Of a stretch of 64,000 nt of DNA, positions 31,056 to 42,313 are shown one piece after another (position 1 is the stretch's first letter; the number at the start of each line of letters is the position of its first letter). This DNA is from Euborellia annulipes (lineage: Eukaryota; Arthropoda; Insecta; Dermaptera; Anisolabididae). The stretch lies in the NCBI GenBank assembly GCA_023213315.1, contig JAKCPI010009509.1:62001-126000 (forward strand). The letters run 5' to 3'. The position numbers and the translations under genes were made by a program. Under the pieces are notes generated by a model. That model worked only from the letters and a program-made list of their open reading frames with translations. It was not told the origin of the DNA and did no database searches.

Positions 31056-32640
31056 ATGGAGATGAGCGAATTATATCAATATTTAGAAATTGAACTTAGG
31101 TTCAGTTAATGTTTTTTTAATAATTTCTGCCGTATAGGTAAATATGAAATAAAAAATATTTGATTAAATATAATTTTCTATTTTTATTTATTCAAATTTT
31201 GCCGCGTAAAAAATGTTCTAAAGCTGATTCAAAGATCCCATAAAAATTGCCTCTTTCTGGTCAATCAGGAGCAATTTAAGTTGCATATATTTCTTCTTTA
31301 TATGTCCGTATATATAGATGAGTTCAAATTTTGTTAAACTCTCATATACTAACATTATATACATGTATATTTTCAACTTTCTAAATAAAAATTCTATTTA
31401 GTTAAATCAATTAACATGTAATATTTATTTTAGAATTTATTTGGACGTTTCGTTTGCGATTTGTCATGTCTGTAGAAATTGCGAGCTAGAGGGCTGGATG
31501 ATGGACGAGAGGTGTTTTTTTAGGAGATCGGTGCGACTTGAGAGAACCGTATCGGATCTGTCCTAAGGTGAAGGATTCCTCCCAATTGGAAATCGTTAAG
31601 AGACAGACGGGATCTTAGCCCTTAGGGCTTTCTCCTTCTCCTTCAATCCTGATGCACACCTTTGTTAATAGATTGTACTCTATCCTAAACTTGAGAGGAT
31701 TTAATCATCTAATTTATAAATAATTAGAAGGCCTAAAAAAGATCATTGTGGAAATTAAATAAATGAATTTCCTACCTGTGAAACAACCCTGGGAAATAGT
31801 GAAGTATAAAAGTAATAAAATTTTAATTTAATTTGATTATTATTACAAACGACTATGCAACTTAGGTCCATTTCTCTTCTCCACAGGGGTCTTTTGGCAT
31901 CTGAAACTAATTGTTAATATGTGGTGATAAGTAGAAAATGATCTTCATAACTGTAATTAATTAAGTCCAACCAGTAGATTTGAATATAAGTCGTAAAACG
32001 ACATATTGACTGGCTTATTTGAGCGCTGATAGAAAAAATAACGTCTTTATCAAAAAAAGTTCTATCTAGTTAATATAAATTAATTCCTACAATTTTCCAG
32101 ATAATTTCCCTTTATTACAGCCTGAATTAAGCCTTATTCTTTCCTGCTGGATGCTTTAATTAATAAATACATCATTCGATACTTATCGTTTAGATTAATG
32201 AATATCTAATTTCATTCTCCCATATTCAGAATATATCTTCCATCGTTAGCACTATTTTTAAAAACATTACAAATTAAAATAATAGAATAAAATAATAATT
32301 TTAGAAAGAAAAAAAAGACTGATAAAAAAAAAGAATTCAAAAAATAAATAAGAGAAATAGAATTTCCATTTTACCGAGAGATATAAAAACTAAAGAATAT
32401 ATATATATATTTATATATACAAGTAATTTTTTAAAGTATTTATCATAAAATGTTTATCGGCGAATATGTTTTTGAAATTGCTTGTATTTGCTGTGGCAAG
32501 TAGTTTAAGCTTACCCCAACCCCCACCGCTACTACCAACACACAACCAATGAAGGGGGAGAAACGAGAGAAATATTGGGTAAATATTTGGCAGGAACCGG
32601 AGCAGAAAATAAAAGATTTATTGTAGAATATAAAAGATGG
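31056..32640. other. Gene-free; unique GC-richer patch at 31.45-31.7 kb
   Basis: The patch 31,470-31,660 (GAACCGTATCGGATCTGTCC, AATCCTGATGCACACC) is non-repetitive but without a supported frame. Confidence 0.35.
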
Positions 32641-33015
32641 GAAATCAATAAGAAACATCTTGAATGGCCGGTACAATGGCAACCGAAGCCTTATCAACTA
32701 TCAGCAAAATGTGAGTGACGGGGATGAGGACAAAAGGCTCTTCATGTAATTAGCCACTTCAAACAATCGAACTTTACTAACTTTTAAATTTGGAGGCGAC
32801 TTGGCTTATCCTGGAGCTCTAATTCAGCTTGCTACAAAAATTCTACCAAGTCGAGCGACTCTACTGGAGCAATAGGAACAAAATCCCTTCCAGTTACAGG
32901 CATTAAGACAATGAATAATTTCTAGATTGGTCCGCTCCTGGTCCTTGAACCCGCTGAGTGATACGGGGACCACAATAGATCTTTAAGACCGCCGCAGTGT
33001 TGAGAAACCCACCAC
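32641..33015. promoter_or_regulatory. Unique non-repetitive block, candidate regulatory or conserved DNA
   Basis: About 370 bp of balanced composition without transposon similarity. It includes CATGTAATTAGCCACTTC (homeodomain core) and TTGGAGGCGACTTGG. No open frame fits it. Function is unknown. Confidence 0.2.
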
Positions 33016-33169
33016 GTATAAATCAACTTTAACTTTATTATCTGTTCTCCTGGAATTTTCTACAGGGGTTTCGTCCCCTTGGCAAGGCGCGGTTAGTACA
33101 TAGAAACTCAATTTATTTTAATACTAAAAGACGATTTATATAATTAGATATTACTTCATGTACCCGAAA

Positions 33170-33245
33170 AAAGATATAAGGGTGTGCAGCCGGGAGTCGA
33201 ACCACGGATCCACCGATTTGCGCTCAGTGTGCCCTTACCTTATAA
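33170..33245 (-). repeat. tRNA-like B box (SINE or tRNA pseudogene)
   Basis: The minus strand reads GTGGTTCGACTCCCGGCTGC, with GGTAAGGGCACACTGAGCGC about 45 bp upstream. The B box is perfect and the core matches the 23.2-kb copy. The 5' half of a tRNA is not convincing. Confidence 0.45.
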
Positions 33246-33523
33246 TTTCTTATTTACTAAAAGACAACATTTTTAGGACACATGTCTCAGTTAGTGTTTG
33301 GCGTACTTCTAGTTTTCCACACTTTTATATGCTAGGAAAGAATGCTTTCCCAAAAAATTATCTTGGGATAACTTAGAAAAATGTGGGTTTAGATTTTGAA
33401 TTTAAGAAATAATAACATATAAAATATATATGTATTTAAAATATACATATAGTGTATATATATTTTAAAATTTGTATACCTATACTTTTTGTTTCTATAA
33501 TTTTATATTAAATTAATTTATAG
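33246..33523. other. No gene; TA-rich
   Basis: Repeated ATATATA blocks. Confidence 0.4.
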
Positions 33524-33975
33524 TAAAGCTAGGTAGTACCCCCCCCCCCCCGAGACATGAAAATAAGCTTTTAAATATATTCGGTCAAAGAATACTACTG
33601 TAGCTTACAATATTACTTTATTGAAGTACTTTTTGAGTTTTTTATTATTTCAAAATCGGCTCAAAAGATTTTGATTAAAATTCGTAAATCAATTATTTTT
33701 TTAAAATATTCTCATTTCGCCTTCAAAATTATTTGAAGACCACTCTACTCTTGGGCTCCATAGAAAAGATAGTTGTCGTTGTCATGGTAATAAAATGTAA
33801 ATATTTTTCTGTGTTTATAAATTTTACATCTTGAATTATAATGTAGTGACAGATACTAGAGGATATATAATATTAGTTCGACACAAAAGATTTGGCGTGA
33901 CAAGCACATAATTAATTAATTATCCAAGATAAAAGAAAGTTGTGTACTGGGCGGTTATGACGTCAAATTTTTTAA
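33524..33975 (+). repeat. R1 repeat with degraded hairpin
   Basis: Starts in mid-body (AGGTAGTACCCCCC). It has AAAATAAGCTTTTAAA, GATTTTGATTAAAATTCGTA and CATGGTAATAAAATGTAAAT, and a weak hairpin at 33,885-33,970. Confidence 0.8.
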
Positions 33976-34242
33976 ATTGCATTTATTCTTTAGATAAATA
34001 AATAAAAATACTTGAAACCTGGTTAATTTCTTCACATAATTGTTTAAATGTTTCTTATAAAATTTCATTAGGATGGTTTTAATTCGGAATTCTCTACCAG
34101 CCATTCACCCCTGGATTACGATCCGCGGAAACGAGCACTGACTGAACATAATTAGTATTTGTATCATTAGAAGGACTAATTGTCAGGAACGCCTGAAAAA
34201 ACTGAATATTTCTGAAATTCCTCTTTTATTATATTTATTTTC
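33976..34242. other. No feature
   Basis: AT-rich gap. Confidence 0.35.
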
Positions 34243-35157
34243 TTTTTTTTTTTTTTTTTTTGGAATGGGTGCATAAGGTCCGAAGACCTATAATGACCAA
34301 TAGTCACATGCAGCCAGGAAGAAAATAAAAACAAAAGGAGAAGCATAAAGGGGAAACTCAACTGCGGGAACTGAGAAGATGCCTATTGAGGTTAGACTTG
34401 AAAGTCTGAAGATTGTAGGTTTTGGGGAAGATAGACGCAGGGAGCTTGTTCCAATCACGGGAGGTCATGGGGACAAAGGAAGAATGAAATTGTTTTGTTC
34501 TGTTAGTCGTGATCTGAACAGCATAGGGATGCTGGGAAGATGCCTCTCTTGTGTTCCGTGAATATGTTGCATTGGGTGGGATAATTGATTTTAATTCGGC
34601 AGAGCATTGACCATGGTAATACCTGTAGAAGAGAGATAGTGCAGATACTCTTCTTCTATGATCTAGTGACTGTAGGGATGCAGTAAGGGGTAGAATCACC
34701 TATCAGTCTAATTGCACGCCTCTGTATGGCTTCCAAGGAGGAGAGAGCGTCTTTCGACGCCCCTCGCCAAAGGTGGGAACAATATTCAAGACACGGCCGA
34801 ATTTGGGCTTTATAGAGGATTAGGAGTTGTTGGGAGGAAAAGTAACGCTTCGTTTTGAATAGGAAACCCAATTTCCTTGCGGTAGATTTAACCACAGAAG
34901 AGATGTGGTTGCTCCAGGAGAGATCAGATGTAACTGTCACTCCCAGAACAGAAAATGAATCTTTGAACTCGAGACTATTATTGCTGTAAATAAGGGGAGG
35001 GGCAAATCCTATTTTTTGTCTAGAAATTAAACAACATTGGGTTTTTTGGGAATTGAATTTTACTTGATTGAGGTTTCCCCATTCCTCCAAGAGACCAAGA
35101 TCATCATTTATCGACGACACAGCCCCCAGACGACCAGTGGATGAGGTTTCACCATCT
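34243..35157 (-). mobile_element. 5'-truncated LINE (Jockey/CR1-like), 0.9 kb
   Basis: A minus-strand element with an A tail (T run at 34,244-34,261), a 3' untranslated segment (CATAAGGTCCGAAGACCTAT) and the C-terminal third of ORF2. The 5' edge is at about 35,157, where the frame starts with DGET, i.e. inside the catalytic xADD block of the reverse transcriptase. I found no clean target-site duplication. Confidence 0.88.
34358..35157 (-). pseudogene. LINE ORF2 C-terminal part, one frameshift
   Basis: From the 5' edge: SSINDDLGLLEEWG, FNSQKTQCCLISR, FSVLGVTVTSDLSWSNHI (the LGV motif after the palm), KAQIRPCLEYCSHLW, LEAIQRRAIRLIGD. After a one-base insertion in a C run near 34,687 it continues in the next frame as LQSLDHRRRVSALSLFYRYY, MTSRDWNKLPASIFP and ends NRHLLSSRS-stop at 34,358. 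These are the thumb and C-terminal blocks of Jockey/CR1-type proteins. The catalytic residues were lost by truncation. Confidence 0.88.
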
Positions 35158-35399
35158 AATTAAATTACGTATTTTATCTCTTGCTAACACATCCGGAAGG
35201 ATTTTTTAACTAACAAATCCGTTTACTTTAATTTCAAGGTTTTATAATAGAGTATTGTTGAATATATACTTATTAAGAAGTTTGGAATATCGGTAGTATT
35301 CAATACAATAACTATGACAGACAGAGAATTCAAGAGAAACAAAATCTCTCCCATAATAGCTGCAACTGATCCAAAACATTTTCTTTGGGTCTTTTCTAT

Positions 35400-35663
35400 G
35401 GTTGACTCAGTGGCGGATTAATGCAATTTTGTCGGTGGGGGCGGTTTTTTTTTTTTTTTTTTTTTATTTAAGGATTTTGTCGGCATCTATGGCCATTTAG
35501 ACCCCTTTCCTATTTAATTAAATTGATTGATAACAAATTCAATTGAAATTAAAGAGCGGAAATCATAATTTCTTTAGATTACTAGTCTTTATAACGTTTT
35601 GAATTTCATCTCGGGGGGCGATCGCCCCCCTCCCCCCTCCTTTAATCCGCCCCTGGGTTGACT
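35400..35663. mobile_element. hAT-type miniature element (248 bp) with TSD
   Basis: Element 35,408-35,655 with termini CAGTGGCGGATTAATG and TTTAATCCGCCCCTG, flanked by perfect 8-bp GGTTGACT duplications (35,400-35,407 and 35,656-35,663). Eight-base duplications and CAG...CTG ends are hAT hallmarks. The sister copy is at 47,411. Confidence 0.9.
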
Positions 35664-35723
35664 TCAAACCATATTTGGAAACTTTTCTTTGCACAGGGGA
35701 ACAAAAAGACCTTTTTTTGTTAC

Positions 35724-36696
35724 AGGGGTATTTGAAGCTATTCATGGTATTTGGGTAGCGCTGGCTGATTCCAAAAATGCCATCAGTTTTGCCCCATCAA
35801 GTCTAGTTTTAGGGCTAGAGAGAAAATTAATTTTTAATAAATGTGCTCTAAAGCGGTTTTGAATTCTCTAGATTTTTTTAAGGCGCTACCCAGCAGATAG
35901 ATGAATTACATAGAAATAACAAGCTTCAGTCCAATCGGAGGTGATTTATAGGTACAAAATAGGGCTAAAAGTTAAGAAAAATTGAATTTTTTAAGTTTTT
36001 TTTTTTTTTTTTTTTACTTTGGGCAACCTTAATAGAATTTTTTCCATCCCTGAAAGCAAAAAATTTATTTTTTCGATATTCTATAGTTCTTTAGTTTTCC
36101 AAAATTCATTCATTCGTGGAAATCTGTTAATAATTAACGAAATTATAAACAAAACAGTTAGCAAAGCTTGGTAAAAAAAAAACACTTTGCCTATCTTTTA
36201 GGCGCTTTACTCTCTCCTCTCATAGGAATATACTTATACCGGTAACTATCAATATTTAGATATATTTAACTATTTTGTTCATAATTTCGCTAATAATCAA
36301 TAGATTTTCACGAATAAATGGTTTTTGGAAAGCTAAAGAATGTCGTACAATTATGATTTTTGCATGTAAAAAATTTTATTAGGGATGTCCAAAGTTAAAA
36401 AAAAAAACTGAAAAAATTCAATATTTCTAAACTTTTAGCTCTATTTTGACCCTCTGAAACACCTCCGATTGGATTGAAACTTTATATTTCTAAGTAAGTT
36501 CATCTATCTGCAAATTTCTAAGAAGTAACGCCTTAATAAAATCTAGGTAATTTAAAATTAGAACCGCTTTAGAGGACATTTTCTATTAAAAGTTAATTCT
36601 CTCTATAGCTCTAAAACTAAACGTGATGGGTCAAAACTGATGCCATTTTTGGAATCAGCGCTACCCACATACCCAGAAATAGCTTCAAATACTCCC
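35724..36696. mobile_element. Large fold-back element (about 970 bp)
   Basis: Two arms of about 450-480 bp are inverted copies: GGGGTATTTGAAGCTATT at 35,724 mirrors AATAGCTTCAAATACTCCC ending at 36,696. Further inside, GCGCTGGCTGATTCC pairs with GGAATCAGCGC, and TCTAAAGCGGTTTTG with AACCGCTTTAGAG. The centre is near 36,210. Arms have diverged moderately, so it is not a fresh assembly artefact. No coding frame is present. Confidence 0.8.
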
Positions 36697-36840
36697 GGCA
36701 ATAAAATCAAAATGTGTTATTTATTATTCATTCACCCTTTTTGTTAAACAATAATAAGTTATAACAAAGAAAAAAATAATTAGACAAGATGATCTACTCT
36801 TGAATTTACTAATAATAAAGAAATGCTTGTTCTTTTTTTA

Positions 36841-37085
36841 TGTTTCAAAGCAGAGGCGCTTAAGCCGTTAATTAAGCATCGTTCATGTGCTCTCTTAAGT
36901 ATTGATGATCCTTCTTAGAGAGGGGCAAGCCCCATTCATCAATCAGCGAGGGAGATCCCCCCCCCCACCATCCCCCAGAGCCCTCAGCCTTCACATACGG
37001 GCTGTCACTAATCTGCTTGGCATCTTTTGATTATGGCCTAAGGCCTTAATTGAGCCGGCTCATGTCACATATTTATTAAACCAAG
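36841..37085. promoter_or_regulatory. Unique non-repetitive block, candidate conserved element
   Basis: Balanced composition, no transposon similarity and no frame. It contains GCCGTTAATTAAGCATCG, TCTTTTGATTATGGCC and CGGGCTGTCACTAATC. The look is that of cis-regulatory DNA, but only cross-species comparison can say. Confidence 0.22.
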
Positions 37086-37984
37086 CAGAAATTAACAATT
37101 TAACGAAATAAATTCTTTTTCCCCGAAATAATTATTTTATCAAGCGGAATATTTTTTTTTTGTTAATTATTTATTAGCTGCACGGTTAGTCAGGAGGGAT
37201 GAACATCCTCTAATGAAAGAATTGATGCTCTTAAATGATTCAAAACATATCTCTACACACTAGATCAAGTATTTATATAAAAATGAAATTAATATATCAT
37301 CTGTTTTTTTTTAACTTTGCCCACCAACCGCAGGCTGGGTAGCTAAAGTTAATGTAATCGTAAAAATATCGAGATTGAACTTAAGCTGCCCAAAATGCGT
37401 TTTGAGGTCCCGAGGAACCATTTAAGTAGTTTTTGGAATGATGTCTGCGTGTGTATGTCTGTGGTAATTTCTTTCGTCAACGAAAAATCAAAAGCTATTT
37501 ATTGAATTGTTTTGAAATTTTGCACACATAAACTAGAGGTAAAGGTCAAGATCTGAAAAGCTCTTGGCAAACATCGGACCATTAGGGGGGGGGGGGCTCT
37601 AGAGGGGGGGGCGATATTTTTTCTTACATAAACTATAATTTTTCCTTTCTATTACCCTATTTTTTATATATTCAGAAACTAGACTCTCTCCAGGAGTAAA
37701 ATGCTTTATAATATATGTATCCTAATTTTTTAAAAAATAATTTAAATTTGAAAATTTAGCATAGCAACAGAGAAAATCAAAACAAATAAACAAACCCGTT
37801 GAGTTATTTTTTTGAATAGTGGGTGAGCAAAGTTGTGCTCGCGGCTTAGTCCGACCATTTATTCCTTTTGAATCGCATATACTCTGATTTAAAATTTAAA
37901 CAGAGAGGGGCAGTATTAATATTGCCACAGAGCCCGACATGGCTCTCGCTAGTGCTCCACTTTTTAGGAGATTTATTTTTTGAA
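37086..37984. other. No gene; repeat-like 3' part
   Basis: The 37,370-37,640 segment (CGTTTTGAGGTCCCGAGGAA, GTGTGTATGTCTGTGG, GAAATTTTGCACACATAAAC) is laid out like R1 (ggtccc, GTCTGTG, GGGGGG) but diverged, perhaps a distant relative. Confidence 0.45.
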
Positions 37985-38785
37985 AAAATCTGGTGTGACT
38001 GTTCGCATAGCACACAACTTTCTCTTAGCTTGGCTAAGAGAAAGTTGTGTTCAATGGTTGTTCCCCCAGATTTTTTGTGTCGATATATATTTAGTTTTCG
38101 CCGATATATTTGAATTCAAGATATAAAATTTATAAACATGGGAAATATTTATATTTTGTTACCATGGCAACCATTTCTCCTCTTCCTAGGAAATACAGTG
38201 AGGGACAATATTAAGTCCTAGCCATTCGTTTTCTACTTGTGATTATTTCATTGTTTTAAAAAAAAATATTATATATATTTTTAATAGAAACTTTCATGGT
38301 TCAAACCTAGAAAATTTTCAATAAAGATTTTCATTTTCTTTTATAAAAACAATGATATAATCACAAGTAGAAAAAAGCGTTGTAAAAACGCATGGGTGGG
38401 ACTTAACTTTGGCGCACACTGTACAAGAATTAAGTGTGCTTCAAACAATTTTCAGGGCAAAATGAGAATATACATTTTAAAGAGCAACTAAAAAATAATT
38501 GATGGAAAGTACATCAATAAAGTATTAGTACTTTTTGGCCGATTTTGTTCAAAAGATTCGTGTCACGTCCCAGGGGGGTGCCTAACTTAAGTATAAAATT
38601 TCAACCTCGTTATTCATTTCCTTCATGCTTAAAAATGTCCACACAGACCAATTTGCGGTACCCACATTTTTGGACTCAGGGGACCTCAAAACATGTATAT
38701 CCATCAAAATCTCGACATCGAATTTTGACATGAATCCAATACTTTTTTTCTATATACTACATATATAGGTAAAAGAAAGTAAAAA
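37985..38785 (-). repeat. R1 repeat, full length, interrupted by a MITE
   Basis: Hairpin at 37,985-38,078 (AATCTGGTGTGACTG ... CCCCCAGATT, with CTCTTAGC / GGCTAAGAG). The body runs to 38,193, is interrupted by the Tc1-like MITE, and resumes at TACAAGAATTAAGTGTGCTT. It ends with GGTAAAAGAAAGTA at 38,782. Without the insert it is about 570 bp. Confidence 0.9.
38196..38421. mobile_element. Tc1/mariner-like palindromic MITE (226 bp)
   Basis: Long inverted repeats start CAGTGAGGGACAATATTAAG and end CACACTG. The inner pair TTCTACTTGTGATTATTTCA / ATAATCACAAGTAGAA flanks a short centre. TA lies on each side (38,194-38,195 and 38,422-38,423). The host R1 sequence resumes exactly. The sister copy is at 53,132. 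Confidence 0.9.
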
Positions 38786-39344
38786 TTATTTATTTTATAT
38801 AATCCAGGGGCGTGTATGTTTTTTTTGGGGGAAGGGGGCCAGAACACATGTAGGAATATCAGATATAAATGATCGTCAGTTTGATATAATACTATGTTAA
38901 GCCTTTTTATTAAAGCTTAAATAAAAATAGCCTATACACTGTAATATGAAAAATAAAATATAGAAATGAATGATTACCTTCAATTTATATTTCCAGGGAC
39001 AAAATCTAAATAATTCCGTTTTTACACGAACTCCGAGGGGCCCAAGCTGTCTCAAACACAAGAGTTTTATTAAAAAAATGTTTATATATAAATACATATA
39101 TTTCTTTTTATTACTACTTTTGTTTATGCGACGCATTTTCTCAAACAAAAATACAGAAATTGGTCAGATATAAATATACCGGTATACATTTGAAAATTTT
39201 CGGGTAGGAGGCCAGACTAAAAGGAGTGGAAAATGGTGGGGATGGCAGATGACGTCACACGAGTTTACCTTTCTATTGACGTGACTAATACTGAGTGTCA
39301 TTTTGTGCTTTTGATAGGATTGAATAATTCTATTTTTATTTTCT
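38786..39344. other. No gene recognised
   Basis: CCAGGGGCGTGTATG at 38,806 and a GGGGGAAGGGGGCC run suggest a hAT-like end. Frames of 67-83 codons overlap on both strands and are not credible. Confidence 0.4.
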
Positions 39345-39870
39345 CTTACCTCTATATATATGTTAATATATATAGAGGGGTGATGGGATTTTGATGGATA
39401 TACACGTTCTGAGGTCCCCTGAATCCAAAAATAGCGGTTTTCGCAACATAGGCTATATGTGTGTCTGTCTCTCTGTGTGTGTGTTCAATTTTAAGAATGA
39501 AGGAATTGAGCTACAAAGTTGAAATTTTATATTTAAGTTAGACACCCTCCTGAATCGTGAAAATAAGCTTTTAAACAAAATCGGCCAAAAAGTACTAGTA
39601 CTTTACTGATGAACTTTTTCATTTTTTTTTTCGATTTTCTCAAAATTCGTTCCACGTGCTATTTAAAATGTATATTCCCAGATTGCCCTTGAAATCTTTT
39701 GAAGCACACTTTACTCTTGTACTTCATAGGAAAAAGTTAAGACTTTTTGAGTTTTTTTTTGCGATTTTCTCAAAATTGGCTTTAACGATTTTGATTAAAA
39801 TTCATAAATCAATTATTTTTTATACGCCCTTTAAAAAGTATATCAGTAAAATTTTTCGTGAAATTTGTTT
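39345..39870 (+). repeat. R1 repeat with internal duplication
   Basis: After the normal body to TTACTCTTGTACTTCATAGG (39,710-39,730), the R1 segment CGATTTTCTCAAAATTGGCT is repeated and then continues to AAAAAGTATATCAGTAAAAT. Two partial R1 units are therefore fused in tandem. The hairpin is missing. Confidence 0.82.
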
Positions 39871-40079
39871 GCAGTGTAAATGAATATTGTATAGTAATTC
39901 CGACTATAGATAAAGCATTCACATACTTTTATACAAATATAATACTATTAATATTAACCATTATCATACTGCTAGATTCAATTAATTCGAAGAATCTAAT
40001 CTAAGTCGAGACATTACAAAATATCTCTTCGAAAGCGATATTTCTATGTCAGTTCAACCCGATAATCAAATGATATATT

Positions 40080-40420
40080 TTATCTATGAGACTGCGTTTG
40101 CACATTGGACCAATCCAGGCAAGTGAAAATCTGACATGGCCCAGCTACGCTCAATGGGAACAAGTGCTTGAATATAAATAGATAAACATGATTCATTAAT
40201 AACTCGATGTTTAATTAGCCGTGGTCCATACTGACAGAGAGAGTGAGTTACTAGTTGATACAATCCTCAGCAAGATATGTCCATTGTGATTTAATATCGC
40301 GCATTAATTTGCATAATGACTGGCCAATGCGATATGCTATATAATTGTGTCTATGGGAAGCAAATGATTATTGCCTAACTAAAGACTAAAGACCTCCATG
40401 TGTCTTTCTTTGACCCTTCT
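40080..40420. promoter_or_regulatory. Unique block rich in developmental-type binding motifs
   Basis: Non-repetitive. It contains TAATTTGCATAATG (POU octamer ATTTGCAT), TGTTTAATTAGCC (homeodomain), CTGGCCAATGCG (CCAAT box), GGCAAGTGAAA and AATATAAATAG (TATA-like). Clustering makes an enhancer or promoter possible. There is no adjacent open frame. Confidence 0.25.
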
Positions 40421-40916
40421 GTTCAATTTTATACCAATTTAACGGGGGGGGGGGGTCAAGAGAGAGTTTATAATGAAAATTTAAAAATTAACGTTTAACA
40501 TAACTATACCCCATTCATCTAATATTCATTGGTCAATAATTATCCGACAATTTGCCATATTAATTCAAATTTATTTTTAAACATACTCAATTACGTTCTT
40601 CATTAAGTCATAGAAAAAAAATTTGAATACTTTGTTTTTATAAAGAATATGAAACTCAAAACGCAATAATTAGTTTAAAAATATCCTTTTTTTTAGCAAA
40701 AGTTAATGCTCTCTGAATAAAAGTATCTTCTCCCCTTTAATTTGGGCAAACTTAATACTTTATTTAATGAGCCTTATACTCTATTTAATGAAACTTCAGT
40801 ATGCTGCTGACCAAACGGAGAGCAATCTTTTTTAGAAAATAAATTATTTTTACTTTAAAAATAATTTATATCAATAATTTAATTCAAAAAGGTTTATTTG
40901 TTTGAGTTACTTGAGA
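40421..40916. other. No feature
   Basis: AT-rich gap with a G run at 40,444-40,455. Confidence 0.4.
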
Positions 40917-41507
40917 TAGGGATGGAAAAGTCCACTCTGACTTTAAAATAATCGACTTTTTAGAATCGAGTTGAAATTCTTTCAAGTCGATTAGAATCGA
41001 TTCTCACTGGAAGACTTCGACTTTTTTCTTACAATACTTAGTATCCGATGGTAATATAGTTTGTAACATTTTCATTGATTAACTTTCATCTTTCTTTTAA
41101 AACCTACACATAACACACCAATCAACACGCTTTCTGAGATAGGTAATGAAAATATGTGACATTCTTAATTCAATATTTTAATGTTTTATTTTGATACTCA
41201 ACTTTCATATTTTATTTTAATGTTCGGTGCCATATCACGTACAATTTCTGGATAAAATATTCTTTTATAGAAATTTTGAAAACCAAATTTGTTTGTATTG
41301 TATTTAATAAAGCGATTAAATACTTAATAAATCTTATAGCCTATTATAAATAAATAAATAATATTTAATATTTACTGAGTATCCTAAGCACGAGTTATAG
41401 AGTTTTTAAAAAGTCGACTTTCAGAAATGATTAATAGATTCCGAGAATCGAAAAATATCAAATCGATTCCAAAATCGAAAATCGACTTTTCTATCCCTGA
41501 CTTGAGA
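40909..41507. mobile_element. hAT-type element (583 bp) with TSD
   Basis: Element 40,917-41,499 between perfect 8-bp ACTTGAGA duplications (40,909-40,916 and 41,500-41,507). Termini are TAGGGATGGAAAAGTC and GACTTTTCTATCCCTG. Subterminal tracts of TCGATT / AATCGA repeat several times, likely transposase-binding sites. There is no transposase frame, so it is non-autonomous. Confidence 0.85.
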
Positions 41508-41819
41508 TATTATACTTGAATTTTAGGATTTTTTAACATTTCATATTTCTTTTTCCTAGTAGAAATCTTCAAATTTCCGTTTCCTTCATTCAACTGAATT
41601 GTTTCTTTGAATTCATAAAAGGGTTGTTATTAAATCTTTAAAAACTTTATGATAAAATCAAATCAATATGTAAATATTTTTTTTTATTTTTGAATACTAA
41701 AACTTTATTTTTGATAATATGATATGGTATATGTGCTAAAATATGTATGAAGTTAAAAATTAAAAAAAAAAATCAATAACAATAATGATTCCTTATAACG
41801 CATAAATTTAACAGGCTTT
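41508..41819. other. No feature
   Basis: AT-rich gap. Confidence 0.35.
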
Positions 41820-41996
41820 TAGTTTCGAGCATTTATTGCGCTCTTCTTCAGAGCAAAATAAAATGGTAAAAAAAGTATTATAAAGGACAGGTACTGAATA
41901 TTTTTACCATCTCTAATATGTTTATTAAAGTTTTTGTGGTTTGTATTATTATTATTTTGGGAGTTTTTAATTATAGACCACATTTTGTATTAATTA
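41820..41996 (-). mobile_element. Penelope-like fragment with hammerhead-like core
   Basis: On the minus strand: CTGAAGA, AGAGC / GCTC helix and GAAAC (41,851 down to 41,822). On the plus side TTTATTAAAGTTTTTGTGGT and TTTTTAATTATAGACCACAT match 3,559-3,626. The fragment is then cut by the Tigger-like MITE. Confidence 0.55.
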
Positions 41997-42313
41997 CAGT
42001 AGAGTCCCGTTAATCCGAACTAATTGGGACCGAGGGTCGTTCGGATTATCGGGAAGTTCGGATTAACCGGAATTGTAAGCTTGAATTAGTTAATTTTGAT
42101 AATAAAGTCGTATTTATAACGTTGTAAACCGTGAAACTTGTCGGTGATATTAAACTCTAAATAAATTTTTCATAATAATAATAAAATAAAGTTCCTTTAA
42201 TGTCTAATTTTCATTTATATTCCTCTTAAAAAAAAAAAAAAATCGTACGCAAAAAGAGTTCTGATTAACCGGAAGTTCGGATTAGCGAGGTTCGGATTAC
42301 CGGGACTCTACTG
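41997..42313. mobile_element. pogo/Tigger-like MITE (317 bp)
   Basis: Inverted termini CAGTAGAGTCCCGTTAATCC and CGGGACTCTACTG, with TA on each side (41,995-41,996 and 42,314-42,315). Internal GGTTCGGATT / AAGTTCGGATTAACCGGA motifs repeat. This terminal style is that of Tigger/pogo elements. No transposase. Confidence 0.88.

Noticed and set aside
33170..33245. Functional tRNA gene
   Set aside because: Good B box, but no acceptor stem or A box at normal spacing.
34243..35157. Target-site duplication for the truncated LINE
   Set aside because: Only weak T-rich similarity between flanks, so not claimed.
39656..39883. 75-codon plus frame
   Set aside because: Repeat sequence of R1, shared with the 13.3-kb frame.
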